This document shows positions 44,197 to 53,914 of a stretch of DNA of 60,029 bases, one piece after another; positions within the stretch are counted from its first letter, which is position 1; every line of letters starts with the position of its first letter. This stretch comes from Paracoccaceae bacterium (GTDB lineage Bacteria > Pseudomonadota > Alphaproteobacteria > Rhodobacterales > Rhodobacteraceae). Below the pieces are notes generated by a model. That model was given only the letters and a program-made list of their open reading frames with translations, was not told where the DNA came from and did not search any database. The DNA is taken from the NCBI GenBank assembly GCA_030750975.1, contig JASMHC010000020.1, positions 1-60,029 of the forward strand, given 5' to 3'. A program made the translations under genes and the position numbers.

Positions 44197-45419
44197 TGGC
44201 GCGGGCGTTTCTTGTGGTGATGGATTCGGTCGGGATCGGCGGAGCGCCGGATGCGGCAGAGTTTTTTAACAATGGCAGGCCGGATACCGGTGCGAATACG
44301 GTGGGCCATATTGCCGAGGCTTGCGCCAAAGGGCTGGCCGAAGAGGGCCGAAACGGTCCGCTGCACCTGCCGAACCTTGGGGCTTTGGGGCTTGGCGCTG
44401 CGTTGGAACTGGCCAGCGGCATGACCCTGCCGGGGGCGGATGCAAAGCCAACGGGCATGTGGGGGGCCGCGACGGAAGTAAGCCGTGGCAAGGATACGCC
44501 TTCGGGCCATTGGGAATTGGCGGGTGTTCCGGTGCCCTGGGATTGGCACTATTTTCCCGACACGCAGCCTTCTTTTCCCGATCATCTGACAAAGGCATTA
44601 TGTCAGGCCGCAGGGACGGACGGCATCTTGGGCAACAAGCACGCCCCGGGGACCGCGATCATCGAAGAGTTTGGCGCGGAACATCTGCGGACAGGTTGGC
44701 CGATTTGCTATACGTCGGCGGACTCGGTTCTGCAAATCGCGGCCCATGAAGATCATTTCGGGCTGGAGCGCCTGTTGGATATGTGTAAGGCGGTTGCGCC
44801 CATGGCCCACGAGATGCGGGTCGGGCGGGTGATAGCGCGACCCTTTGTGGGGGCACAAGGCGCATTCCAACGCACCCAGAACCGGCGGGATTTCGCCATT
44901 TCACCCCCCAAGCCAACCCTGTGCGACTGGGTGCAATCTGCTGGGCGGAAGGTTCATGCCATCGGCAAAATCCGCGATATTTTCTCGGGCCAGGGCATAG
45001 ACGACGTGGCGAAAGGCGCGGATGCTGCGCTGATTGCGCATTTGCGCAGGGCTGTAATGACGGCGGAAGAGGGCAGTCTGACATTCGCCAATTTCGTTGA
45101 GTTTGACAGCCTTTATGGCCATCGCAGGGATATCAGCGGCTATGCGCGGGCGCTGGAATGGTTTGATACCGAGCTTGGCAAATTACTGGACATCCTGAAA
45201 GCGGGCGACATGCTATTGATCACGGCGGACCACGGCAATGACCCAAGCTGGTCCGGCACCGACCACACCCGGGAACGGGTGCCCGTTCTGGTGGCCGGGC
45301 TTGGGGAAAAACCCCTGGGGCACACGGGATTTGTTGACGTTGCCGCAACTGTGGCAGATCATCTTGGTGTTGCCTCGCAAGGCCCGGGGCGCAGCTTTCT
45401 TCAAAGCGTTTCAAGATGA
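44196..45419 (+). CDS. deoB: Phosphopentomutase
   Basis: DeoB converts deoxyribose 1-phosphate to the 5-phosphate (and ribose 1- to 5-phosphate). The 407-residue alkaline-phosphatase-fold enzyme has metal-binding VVMDSVGIGGAPDA at the N-terminus, the DTGANTVGHIAE nucleophile region (Thr), and TADHGNDPSW near the C-terminus. The ATG at 44196 overlaps the deoA stop (TGATG); the preceding GTG is a less likely start. It works directly after deoA. Confidence 0.95.
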   Translation: MARAFLVVMDSVGIGGAPDAAEFFNNGRPDTGANTVGHIAEACAKGLAEEGRNGPLHLPNLGALGLGAALELASGMTLPGADAKPTGMWGAATEVSRGKDTPSGHWELAGVPVPWDWHYFPDTQPSFPDHLTKALCQAAGTDGILGNKHAPGTAIIEEFGAEHLRTGWPICYTSADSVLQIAAHEDHFGLERLLDMCKAVAPMAHEMRVGRVIARPFVGAQGAFQRTQNRRDFAISPPKPTLCDWVQSAGRKVHAIGKIRDIFSGQGIDDVAKGADAALIAHLRRAVMTAEEGSLTFANFVEFDSLYGHRRDISGYARALEWFDTELGKLLDILKAGDMLLITADHGNDPSWSGTDHTRERVPVLVAGLGEKPLGHTGFVDVAATVADHLGVASQGPGRSFLQSVSR

Positions 45420-45478
45420 ACCTGAGACGCGAAGTTGATTTCGAAACACATTAACCGCCGTCAGGAAGGACGATCCGC

Positions 45479-46111
45479 ATGAACGCATCTGTGACCGAAG
45501 TGAAACACCCGCTGGTGCAGCACAAGCTGAGCCTGATGCGCGACAAGGATACGCCGACACCGCTGTTCCGGCAGTTGCTGAAAGAAATCAGCACCCTGCT
45601 GGCCTATGAGATCACCCGTGAAATGCCAATGGAAAATCATTTGGTTGAAACGCCGCTGGGTGAAACCGATGCGCCGTTTCTGAAAGGGCGCAAGATGGCT
45701 CTGATCTCGATACTGCGGGCAGGCAACGGATTGATGGACGGCGTGCTGGATTTGATCCCGACCGCCCGTGTGGGATTTGTCGGGCTTTATCGCGACGAGG
45801 AAACGCTGAAACCGGTCGAGTATTATTTCAAGGTGCCTGATCATCTGGACGAACGGTTGGTTGTCGTCGTCGATCCGATGCTTGCAACGGGCAATTCCTC
45901 GGTTGCGGCCATAGACTTTCTGAAAAAGGCAGGCGCCAGAAATATCCGCTTCATGTGCCTGCTGGCCGCCCCCGAAGGGATCGCCAGAATGCAGGATGCG
46001 CATCCCGATGTGGCCATCGTTACGGGGTCGATTGATGAGTGCCTGAATGACGTTGGATATATCGTTCCCGGTCTGGGGGATGCGGGGGATAGGATTTACG
46101 GCACAACATAG
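45479..46111 (+). CDS. upp: Uracil phosphoribosyltransferase
   Basis: Upp makes UMP from uracil and PRPP, completing pyrimidine salvage. The 210-residue protein has the N-terminal [10 protein letters not shown] segment, the [19 protein letters not shown] region, the PRPP loop [14 protein letters not shown] (about 129-142), and the uracil-binding [10 protein letters not shown] at the end. A strong AGGAAGGA ribosome site lies just upstream. It follows deoB after 59 bp and probably shares its transcript. Confidence 0.95.
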   Translation: MNASVTEVKHPLVQHKLSLMRDKDTPTPLFRQLLKEISTLLAYEITREMPMENHLVETPLGETDAPFLKGRKMALISILRAGNGLMDGVLDLIPTARVGFVGLYRDEETLKPVEYYFKVPDHLDERLVVVVDPMLATGNSSVAAIDFLKKAGARNIRFMCLLAAPEGIARMQDAHPDVAIVTGSIDECLNDVGYIVPGLGDAGDRIYGTT

Positions 46112-46176
46112 CCCGAGTCCCTTTACAGAATCCGCAAATTAAGGCATTGTCACCCTACATATTGTGGGGACGAATA

Positions 46177-47052
46177 ATGAGAACCAGAGCAGTCGTCGCC
46201 GGTGGATTGCTTGCATTGGCAGGCGTATGGGCGATCAGTGCCGTTGGGCAGGCGATGATTTCCGGACCGGCAGAAACACCCCCCCTGACCTATCAGGGGC
46301 GCGAATACGTCGACAGCAAGGGCTGCATGTTCATTCGTGCGGGGGTGGACGGCAATGTCGTCTGGGTTCCGCGCGTGGATTCAAACCGCGAACTGGTGTG
46401 TGGTTTCACCCCGACGTTTTCACCAACAGAACTTGCGGCGGCCAAGGCGGGCGGTTCGATGATATCCACGCAAGGCAATGCGGGCGCCATCGCGATTTCC
46501 GACACCACGGCAGTTTCTTCGGCGGCGTATGCGACCGGGCCGAGCCTGGTGAATGACATCTTTGTGCCCGGTGGCGGCGGCATGGCATCAGCGGGAACGA
46601 CCCCCGCTGCGCCAAGCGTCGGCGGGTCTCGGGTTGTGAATGACATTTTCGTACCATCCGGCGGTGCAGCACCGGTAACATATATCTCAGAAGGCAGCAC
46701 CTATACCGCGGGCGGCAACCGTGCCCCGGCTTCGTCGGGTGGCGGACGGGTGGTGAATGACGTTCATACCGGCGGCGGATCGGTTGTCGGCGACATTTAC
46801 GTTGGCGGCTCGGCCGGAGTGGCCTATGGCGGCGGCTCGCCGCTGGCGATCGGTATCCCCAACCGCAGCACGGCACCGTTCGGATACCGGCAAGCCTGGG
46901 ATGACGGACGTCTGAACCCGGACCGAGGGCCGCGTTCGTCCACCGGCGACCAGTCGATGTATTCTGTCTGGACTTCGGATGTGCCGATGCAACTGGCCAG
47001 CGATGCCGGGTCTCAGCGTCGGGGTTTGCAGGCGATCAACCCGTTCCGGTAA
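46177..47052 (+). CDS. Secreted protein with VVNDIFVP-type repeats, unknown function
   Basis: I cannot assign a family to this 291-residue protein. It has an N-terminal signal or anchor helix (about 6-25). A compact domain follows (about 40-80: GREYVDSKGCMFIRAGVDGN and LVCGFTPTF) with two cysteines that may form a disulphide. The remainder is low-complexity Gly/Ser/Ala sequence containing four related repeats: VNDIFVPGGG (125), VVNDIFVPSGG (153), VVNDVHTGGG (192) and VVGDIYVGGS (203). The ATG at 46177 follows GGGGA. A cell-envelope or surface role is likely from the signal. It follows upp in the same direction. Confidence 0.7.
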   Translation: MRTRAVVAGGLLALAGVWAISAVGQAMISGPAETPPLTYQGREYVDSKGCMFIRAGVDGNVVWVPRVDSNRELVCGFTPTFSPTELAAAKAGGSMISTQGNAGAIAISDTTAVSSAAYATGPSLVNDIFVPGGGGMASAGTTPAAPSVGGSRVVNDIFVPSGGAAPVTYISEGSTYTAGGNRAPASSGGGRVVNDVHTGGGSVVGDIYVGGSAGVAYGGGSPLAIGIPNRSTAPFGYRQAWDDGRLNPDRGPRSSTGDQSMYSVWTSDVPMQLASDAGSQRRGLQAINPFR

Positions 47053-47177
47053 ACCGGACCTGTTAGCCTTATTTCTAAAGCGTTACGCCCTGTTGTTGAG
47101 GCACAGCATTGTGGTGCAACGCACGAAGCCCATTGATGGCACCCGCGTTTTCAGATCGCCTGACCTTCAAATTTCTT

Positions 47178-48203
47178 TCAGCTTTCGCAGATACTCTGCA
47201 AACCGACCCACGCGCTGTCTGACAGGATGGCGGGCGGGTTTCTGCCTTGCATCGGATCGGATTCGATCAGCAAAAGCGTGGATTCCCCTGTGACATCAAT
47301 GGAATAGGCATAGGGCCGGGTGGAAACCTGAACGGCTTCGAACGCCGGAATAAGCTCGGGGCCAGTCAGGGGCGCGCGCGTTTCCGACAGGATGAATTCC
47401 GCATAGCGGTCGGCAGCGGATTGCGGCAGATCCCCGGATGTCAGAAGCCGGAAGGTTTCGAAAATATTGGCCGTTTCCAGCACCGCATTGGTGGCGGCCT
47501 GCGTTCCGCCCGCGCGGATACGCTCGGCCAGAAGATAACCTGCCAGAACTTCGGGTGTTTCGAAATCCTCGACCAGAGACCTGCCGACGATGTAGTGGTT
47601 TCCGGGAAGAACCACCACGTCGCGCACCCCGTCCGGTACGACGAAGATAACGGATTGCTCATCAGGGAACAGGCGATCCGTGATGCCCTTCAAGCCGTGC
47701 GAGGTAATCGTCGAATAGCAGGCTGGGCCGGTGAAGCGCTCTGCGGCTTCGGTAATCTGGGCGCCGATCTCGCGCTGTTTGATGGCTGGAAGCGCGGTCA
47801 GTGTTTGGGTTCTTACCGCGCCGGGCAGCCAGAACAGGCCAAGGGCGGCGACACCGGCGATCATCGCAATCGCAGAGGTCAGACGCAGGCGGCCCGGATG
47901 CGGGCGGCGGCGCTCAACCGCTTTGCGCAGTTTCTCGATGGCTTCGACCATCAGGTCGGATTCATCAGGCAGTTCCAGCGTTTCCTCGGGGTTGCCGTCG
48001 GGGTGGAAGATCGCCGGCATTTCGCCGGGATTGGCCCGCGCGATAGCCGGGATCGACCAATGGGCCAGCACCCTTTCCTGCATGTCAAACATTGTCAGGG
48101 TCGCATCGCCCAGCGTAACGATCACATCGCGGCGTTGGGCATCCTGATCGGCCCGCCAAATGCCGGTGGCTTCGATTTTTTCGAATTCTTTTAGCGCGGT
48201 CAT
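47178..48203 (-). CDS. Membrane protein resembling a degenerate M48 metallopeptidase
   Basis: A 341-residue protein with a cytoplasmic N-terminal region (1-105), a single membrane helix (about 108-127) and a periplasmic C-terminal part. The segment VVVLPGNHYIVGRSLVEDF at 197-215, followed by EVLAGYLLAERIR (218-230), follows the M48 pattern in which LPGG...GLL precedes the zinc motif HExxH. Here the motif reads AERIR (226-230), so both histidines are missing while the Glu remains. It is probably a non-catalytic relative. The N-terminal half (MFDMQERVLAHWSIPAI) is unrecognised. Function unknown. Confidence 0.7.
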   Translation of the reverse strand: MTALKEFEKIEATGIWRADQDAQRRDVIVTLGDATLTMFDMQERVLAHWSIPAIARANPGEMPAIFHPDGNPEETLELPDESDLMVEAIEKLRKAVERRRPHPGRLRLTSAIAMIAGVAALGLFWLPGAVRTQTLTALPAIKQREIGAQITEAAERFTGPACYSTITSHGLKGITDRLFPDEQSVIFVVPDGVRDVVVLPGNHYIVGRSLVEDFETPEVLAGYLLAERIRAGGTQAATNAVLETANIFETFRLLTSGDLPQSAADRYAEFILSETRAPLTGPELIPAFEAVQVSTRPYAYSIDVTGESTLLLIESDPMQGRNPPAILSDSAWVGLQSICES

Positions 48204-48274
48204 GTCTGGTTGCTGCTCAGGCGTTTCGCGCGCAGGGTATCACCTGTGACCATGCGCGGCAATTCGGCTTCGGG

Positions 48275-49900
48275 TCAAACTTCCTTGGCAATCTTGCGCA
48301 GTTCGAATTTCTGGATCTTGCCGGTCGAGGTTTTCGGAAGCTCTTGAAACACCACGGCTTTTGGGGTTTTGAACCCAGCCAGACGTTCGCGGGCAAAGGC
48401 GATCAGCGCTGCGGCGTCCTCGGCAGCGCCGGGTTTCAGCTCGACAAAGGCGCAAGGCACTTCGCCCCATTTGTCGTCGGGTTTGGCCACGACAGCGCAC
48501 AGGTTCACGTCGGGATGTGCCATCAATGTGCCTTCAACCTCGACGGACGAGATGTTTTCGCCGCCTGAGATGATGATGTCTTTCGCGCGGTCGGCGATCT
48601 GCATATAGCTATTGGGATGCTGCACGGCGATATCGCCCGAGTGGAAATAGCCGCCCTTAAAGCTTTCCTGCGTGGCTTCGGGGTTTTTCAGATAGCCCTT
48701 CATCACCGTGTTGCCGCGCATGACAATTTCGCCTTGTGTGGTGGCGTCCATCGGCACTTGCTGCATGTTTTCATCTACAACGGTGGTGTGTTCCAGCATC
48801 GGCATGGCGATGCCCTGTTGTGCCTTGATTGCCGATTGCTGATCGCTTGGCAAATTGTCCCAAGCATCGTTCCACAGGCATTCGGTGACGTGGCCATAGG
48901 TTTCCGTCAGACCGTATACTTGCGTGACGTTGAAACCCAACGCGCCCATTTTTTCAAGCGTTGCAGGGGCCGGAGGCGCACCGGCGGTGAACACCTCGAC
49001 CGTGTGCGAAAGGTCGCATTTTACGTCGTCTGGGGCATTGACCAGCATGTTCAGCACGATGGGGGCGCCGCCGAAATGGGACACGCCTTCATGCTTGATC
49101 GCGCCATAGATCGCCTCGGCGGTGATATCGCGGCAGCCGACCCAGGTGCCACCCAACATCGGCAGCATCCAGGTGTGGTTCCAGCCGTTGCAGTGAAACA
49201 GCGGAACGATGGCCATAAACACCGGATGCAGCACCATGCGCCAGCTGACAACGGTTCCCATGGTCATCAGATAGGCCCCGCGGTGGTGATAGACGACGCC
49301 CTTGGGGCGGCCTGTGGTGCCCGAAGTATAGTTCAGGGCCAGGCTTTCCCATTCGTCCTCGGGCATGATCCAGTCGAAATCCGCGTCACCAGAGGCCAGC
49401 AGATCCTCAAAACTCATGTGGTCGCCCGAGGCGGGGAAACCGGCGAAATCGTCGGCGGCTTCAATAATGATCGGGGCGGGGCCTTCCATCTGCGCAATCG
49501 CGGCTTTGGTCAGGTCCAGAAACTGCGGGTCAGCAATCACAACCTTGGCTTCGCCATGCTCAAAGATATAGCGGATCGTATCGACATCCAGACGGGTGTT
49601 GATCGTGTTCAGCACCGCGCCACAGGCGGGCACGCCGAAACTGGCTTCGGCCTGAGACGGAATGTTGGGGATCAGCGTGGCCACCACATCGCCCGGTTTG
49701 ACACCCAGCTTGACCAGACCCGAGGCCAGACGTGTCACACGTTCATGATATTCCGCATAGGTCTTCCGGTGGTCGCCATAGACCATCGCCAGCCGGTCGG
49801 GAAATACGCTTGCGGCGCGGCGCAGATGCGATAGCGGCGTCAACGGCACATAGTTCGCGGCGTTTTTCTCAAGCCCGGTTTCGTCGGTCATCCACCCCAT
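48275..49900 (-). CDS. Acyl-CoA ligase, related to DmdB-type enzymes
   Basis: A 541-residue AMP-forming acyl-CoA synthetase with P-loop NYTSGTTGRPKG (about 190-201), YGLTETYGH, the hinge-region motif GGYFHSGDIAV, DRAKDIIISGGENIS and the C-terminal PKTSTGKIQK lysine. The start MGWMTDETGLEKN and overall length look like Roseobacter ligases such as DmdB (3-methylmercaptopropionate-CoA ligase) and other medium-chain acyl-CoA ligases. Substrate cannot be settled by eye. A GGAGGAAC site precedes the ATG. It is divergent from the DMT gene. Confidence 0.85.
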   Translation of the reverse strand: MGWMTDETGLEKNAANYVPLTPLSHLRRAASVFPDRLAMVYGDHRKTYAEYHERVTRLASGLVKLGVKPGDVVATLIPNIPSQAEASFGVPACGAVLNTINTRLDVDTIRYIFEHGEAKVVIADPQFLDLTKAAIAQMEGPAPIIIEAADDFAGFPASGDHMSFEDLLASGDADFDWIMPEDEWESLALNYTSGTTGRPKGVVYHHRGAYLMTMGTVVSWRMVLHPVFMAIVPLFHCNGWNHTWMLPMLGGTWVGCRDITAEAIYGAIKHEGVSHFGGAPIVLNMLVNAPDDVKCDLSHTVEVFTAGAPPAPATLEKMGALGFNVTQVYGLTETYGHVTECLWNDAWDNLPSDQQSAIKAQQGIAMPMLEHTTVVDENMQQVPMDATTQGEIVMRGNTVMKGYLKNPEATQESFKGGYFHSGDIAVQHPNSYMQIADRAKDIIISGGENISSVEVEGTLMAHPDVNLCAVVAKPDDKWGEVPCAFVELKPGAAEDAAALIAFARERLAGFKTPKAVVFQELPKTSTGKIQKFELRKIAKEV

Positions 49901-49981
49901 TTGCGTTCCTCCTGTAGCAAATCGTCGTTTCGCGCTTTTGGTGTCGCTTTGAGAACAGAACCATTAAGAGAAAATGCCGAC

Positions 49982-50908
49982 ATGAAAAGAAAAATGTCAG
50001 TGGAACGTATAAATAATCCCCGCGGTTCGGCACGCAGTATGGTGATCGCGATGGCGATGATCGGATTGATCGACAATTACGTTTCGATCATTGCCGAATA
50101 TTCCAGCCTCTGGCAGTTCTTCGCGCTCCGCACGGTTATGGCCGTGCCGTTCATCGCCCTTTTGTCGCTTTTCGGGTTTGGCTCGATGAAGGTCAAAAGC
50201 CTTTGGCGCGTTGGCGTGCGGGGGGCGTTATTGGCGCTGGGGATGCTGTTTTACTTTGGCGCCTTGGGTTTCATGTCGATTTCGCTTGCTTTGGCCGGGC
50301 TGTTTACAGCGCCGCTTTTTGTGCTGCTGATATCGGTCTTTCTTCTCAAACAGCGGATTGGCCCCCGCAGGATCATGGCCGTAGCCTTGGGGTTTATCGG
50401 CATTCTGGTCGTCATCGGGCCGAATTTTCAGGACCTTGGCCTGTCGCTGATCATGCCGGTGATCGGCGGGTTTCTTTATGCCTGCGGATCGTTGGCGACA
50501 CGCGAATTATGCGAGGGCGAGGAAAACTTTGCCATGCTTTGGGTGATGTTCACGATCCAGGCGATTATCGGCTTGATTGGTCTGGCCCTTGTCGCCCTGA
50601 TCAACCCCGTTGCCCCTGTGGGCGGAGACGGTTTTTTGCTGCGCGGCTGGGTTTGGCCCATGGGACCGGCCACGCTTTGGATCATCGTGCAGGCCTTTGG
50701 CTCGGTGATCGCGGTATCTTTCCTGATCCGCGCTTATCAACTGGCCGAGGCCAGCCATGCCACGGTGTTTGAATACACGGTCTTCGTGTTCGGCCCGCTG
50801 TTTGCCTGGTTGTTGTTTGGCGAGACTTTGGGCCTGCAAGAGGCGCTGGGGATCGTTCTGATCGCAAGCGCCGGTCTGATCATCGCCTTCCGGTCGGGCA
50901 ACGGATAG
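49982..50908 (+). CDS. DMT superfamily (EamA) permease
   Basis: A 308-residue membrane protein with ten hydrophobic helices arranged as two EamA repeats, typical of drug/metabolite transporters that export amino acids, nucleotides or other small molecules. The N-terminal half contains FYFGALGFMSISLALAGLFTAPLFVLL and the C-terminal half EYTVFVFGPLFAWLLFGETLGLQEALG, both family features. The ATG at 49982 was preferred over a longer upstream frame. Substrate unknown. It precedes a sulfotransferase gene by 14 bp. Confidence 0.83.
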   Translation: MKRKMSVERINNPRGSARSMVIAMAMIGLIDNYVSIIAEYSSLWQFFALRTVMAVPFIALLSLFGFGSMKVKSLWRVGVRGALLALGMLFYFGALGFMSISLALAGLFTAPLFVLLISVFLLKQRIGPRRIMAVALGFIGILVVIGPNFQDLGLSLIMPVIGGFLYACGSLATRELCEGEENFAMLWVMFTIQAIIGLIGLALVALINPVAPVGGDGFLLRGWVWPMGPATLWIIVQAFGSVIAVSFLIRAYQLAEASHATVFEYTVFVFGPLFAWLLFGETLGLQEALGIVLIASAGLIIAFRSGNG

Positions 50909-50922
50909 GCTAGCCTTGCCCC

Positions 50923-51573
50923 ATGATCATTTCACCCGGTCGCAAGTTTATCTTTGTGCATATCCCCAAGACGGGCGGCACCTCAGTGTCGCTGGCGCTG
51001 GAACAGCGGGCGATGGCGGATGACATCCTGATCGGAGACACGCCCAAGGCCGTAAAACGGCGGGGACGGGTGAAGAAACTGCGCGGCGACCGGCGGCTTT
51101 GGAAGCATTCGCGGCTGGCGGACGTGGACGGGCTGGATGCGGTAGGCAATCCGGGCGATTATTTCGTCTTCACGCTGGTGCGCAATCCGTGGGACCGGAT
51201 GGTCAGTTACTATCATTGGCTTCAGGCGCAAAGCTTCGACCATCGGGCGGTGGTTTTGGCCAAAGACCTCGGGTTTTCTGATTTCCTGAACCACCCCGAG
51301 ACCCAGGCAATGCTTCGGGCCGAGCGGTATTCAGACTATGTGCGCCTGCGATCAGGCGCAGAAGTCTCGGCGCTGTACGTGCGGCTGGAAGAATTGGCCA
51401 CCGATATCAAGCCGCTTGAAGACCACCTTGGGTTCGCGCTTGATATTCCTCATGTAAATCGCTCAAAGCGGAATGCCGATTGGCAGGGCTATTACTCGGC
51501 CGAGGATGCAGAACTGGTGGGCCGGGCCTATGCCGAGGATATTGAAAAATTCGGCTACAGGTTCGAACGCTAA
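50923..51573 (+). CDS. Sulfotransferase family protein
   Basis: A 216-residue protein with the PAPS-binding 5' loop HIPKTGGTS at 13-21 and the 3'-phosphate motif VRNPWDRMVSYYH (about 85-97), as in the sulfotransferase family 2 fold. It would transfer sulfate from PAPS to a sugar, lipid or metabolite; the acceptor is unknown. There is no signal peptide or membrane segment. The ribosome site is weak. Adjacent to a DMT permease on the same strand. Confidence 0.8.
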   Translation: MIISPGRKFIFVHIPKTGGTSVSLALEQRAMADDILIGDTPKAVKRRGRVKKLRGDRRLWKHSRLADVDGLDAVGNPGDYFVFTLVRNPWDRMVSYYHWLQAQSFDHRAVVLAKDLGFSDFLNHPETQAMLRAERYSDYVRLRSGAEVSALYVRLEELATDIKPLEDHLGFALDIPHVNRSKRNADWQGYYSAEDAELVGRAYAEDIEKFGYRFER

Positions 51574-51709
51574 AGCGTTGCATCTGGGTGTTGTGTCTCA
51601 GGGCAAAACGCCTTGGCCGGATTGATCCGGCCAAACTTTGGGCACAGGGCGGTTTCAACGCGAAAGCCGAAGGAAAGCGGCCCCCCGCTTTCGCGCGGGG
51701 TGCCATAAT

Positions 51710-53902
51710 TTAAGCCGCCGTTTTTTCGGCGAACCGCAAATAGAATGACTGACCTTTTGCAGCCATTTCCCTAAGCAATTCGGGGCATTTGAAGCGTTCG
51801 CCAAATGCGGCTTCAAGCTGATCACAACGCTCAGCTGCGTATGGCGCACCCAGCATATCCAGCCAACTGAACGGCCCACCGGACCAAGGTGCGAAGCCCC
51901 AGCCGAGGATCGCGCCAACATCGCCTTCGCGGATGTCTTCCAATACACCTTCTTCCAATGCGCGGACGGCTTCCAGGGTTTGGCTGAACATCAGACGATG
52001 CTGCACATCTATGAACGCCGGCTGGACGTCTGATTGCGGGAACTCGTCGCTCAGACCGCTCCAAAGACCGGTGCGTTTGCCCTTGTCATCATAGTCATAG
52101 AAGCCAGCCGAGGCCTTGCGCCCCATGCGGCCCAGATCGGCCATGGCAAAGACAACGTCATCCACCGCATCATCGGGGTAAGCATCGCCCATCGCCGCCT
52201 TGGTGGCCTTGGCGATTTTCACGCCCAGCTCGATCGAGGTTTCGTCAACCAGTTGCAGCGGTCCCACGGGGAAGCCCAATTGACGCGCCGCGTTTTCGAT
52301 CAAGGCGGGGTTCACGCCTTCGCCGATCATGCGGATGCCTTCGTTGATATAGGGAATGATGCAGCGGTTGGCATAGAAGAACCGCGCGTCGTTGACGACG
52401 ATAGGCGTTTTGCGGATCTGGCGCACATAATCGAGCGCCTTGGCCACCGCACGGTCGCCGGTTTCTTTGCCTTTGATGATCTCGACCAGCATCATCTTTT
52501 CGACGGGCGAAAAGAAGTGAATGCCGATGAACTGCTCGGGACGTTTGGATGCTTTCGCCAGCTCTGAAATCGGCAGGGTCGAAGTGTTGGACGCAAAAAT
52601 GCAGTCCGCAGGGATCACCGCTTCGACCTTTTGGGTCATTTCGGCCTTCACGGCGGGGTCTTCGAACACCGCTTCGATGATCAAATCACAGCCCGCCAGA
52701 TCAGCCACATCGGTTGTGGGGGTGATCTGTGCCAACAACGCCTCTTTCTTGTCAGCCGTGGCTTTACCACGCTTGATGCCCTTGTCCATGAAGCTTTCCG
52801 AATAGGCCTTGCCACGCTCTGCGGCGTCCATATTCTGATCCAGCAGAACAACCTGCATGCCCGCCTTGGCCGAAACCAGCGCAATGCCCGCGCCCATCAT
52901 GCCCGCGCCCAAAACACCGACCTTTTTCACGGTCTCGTCGGCCACATCGGGACGGTTCGCCCCTTTTTCGAGCGCTTGTTTGTTGATGAACAGCGAACGG
53001 ATCATGTTCGAGGATACAGGATCCATCAGAACCTTGGTGAACCACCGCGCCTCGATTTTCAACGCGGTGTCAAACGGCACCAACGCGCCCTCATAAATCG
53101 CCGAAAGCATCGCCTTGGCGGCCGGATAAACACCTTGGGTATTGCCGCTGACCATCGCGGATGCGCCGACAAAGGTCATGAAGCCCGCCGGATGATAGGG
53201 CGCCCCACCGGGCATTTTATACCCCTTGGCGTCCCACGGCTTCACGATATCCGCATCGGTCGCGTTCAGCACCCATTCGCGGGCCGCTGTGACCGGATCG
53301 TCAACCATTTCGTCGATGATCTTCGCCATTTTCATCTTCTTGGGGTCCATCGCCTTGCCTTCCAGCAGGATCGGCGCCGCCGCCATTGCGCCAACTTTGC
53401 GCACGACGCGGGTGGTGCCACCTGCGCCGGGGAACAGCCCGACAAGGATTTCCGGCAGGCCGATCTTTGCTTTCGGGTTGTTGGCGGCAAAGATACGATG
53501 CGTCGCCAGCGGGATTTCCAGCCCGATCCCCATCGCCGTACCCGGCAGGGCCGCCGCAATCGGCTTGCCCCCCTTGTTGGTTTTCGGATCCATGCCCGCG
53601 CGTTCGATCTTGCGCAGGAAACGGTGCATATCCATGATGCCGTTGAACAGGTTCTCGGCCGGATTATCGCCGCCCTGTTCGCGCATGGTGGCAAGCACGT
53701 TCAGGTCCATCCCGCCTGCGAAATCCTTCTTGCCCGAGGTGATGACCGCGCCCTTGATCTCGTCATCAGAGATCACCTGATCAATGCAGGCTTCAAGCTC
53801 ACGAAACGCCTCGAACGAAGCGACATTCATGGATTTATTCGGGCAGTCCCAAGTGATGATCGCAACGCCATCATCTTGTTTTTGAAGTGTAAAATCAGCC
53901 AT
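51710..53902 (-). CDS. fadB: Bifunctional enoyl-CoA hydratase / 3-hydroxyacyl-CoA dehydrogenase
   Basis: A 730-residue beta-oxidation multienzyme. The N-terminal half is an enoyl-CoA hydratase with [10 protein letters not shown] near 63 and the [15 protein letters not shown] segment near 125. The C-terminal half has the NAD-binding [14 protein letters not shown] (about 326-339) and the 3-hydroxyacyl-CoA dehydrogenase signature [15 protein letters not shown]. It sits 12 bp downstream of the thiolase gene, as in fad operons. It could equally be named fadJ. Confidence 0.93.
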   Translation of the reverse strand: MADFTLQKQDDGVAIITWDCPNKSMNVASFEAFRELEACIDQVISDDEIKGAVITSGKKDFAGGMDLNVLATMREQGGDNPAENLFNGIMDMHRFLRKIERAGMDPKTNKGGKPIAAALPGTAMGIGLEIPLATHRIFAANNPKAKIGLPEILVGLFPGAGGTTRVVRKVGAMAAAPILLEGKAMDPKKMKMAKIIDEMVDDPVTAAREWVLNATDADIVKPWDAKGYKMPGGAPYHPAGFMTFVGASAMVSGNTQGVYPAAKAMLSAIYEGALVPFDTALKIEARWFTKVLMDPVSSNMIRSLFINKQALEKGANRPDVADETVKKVGVLGAGMMGAGIALVSAKAGMQVVLLDQNMDAAERGKAYSESFMDKGIKRGKATADKKEALLAQITPTTDVADLAGCDLIIEAVFEDPAVKAEMTQKVEAVIPADCIFASNTSTLPISELAKASKRPEQFIGIHFFSPVEKMMLVEIIKGKETGDRAVAKALDYVRQIRKTPIVVNDARFFYANRCIIPYINEGIRMIGEGVNPALIENAARQLGFPVGPLQLVDETSIELGVKIAKATKAAMGDAYPDDAVDDVVFAMADLGRMGRKASAGFYDYDDKGKRTGLWSGLSDEFPQSDVQPAFIDVQHRLMFSQTLEAVRALEEGVLEDIREGDVGAILGWGFAPWSGGPFSWLDMLGAPYAAERCDQLEAAFGERFKCPELLREMAAKGQSFYLRFAEKTAA

Positions 53903-53914
53903 TTGCCTTGCTCC

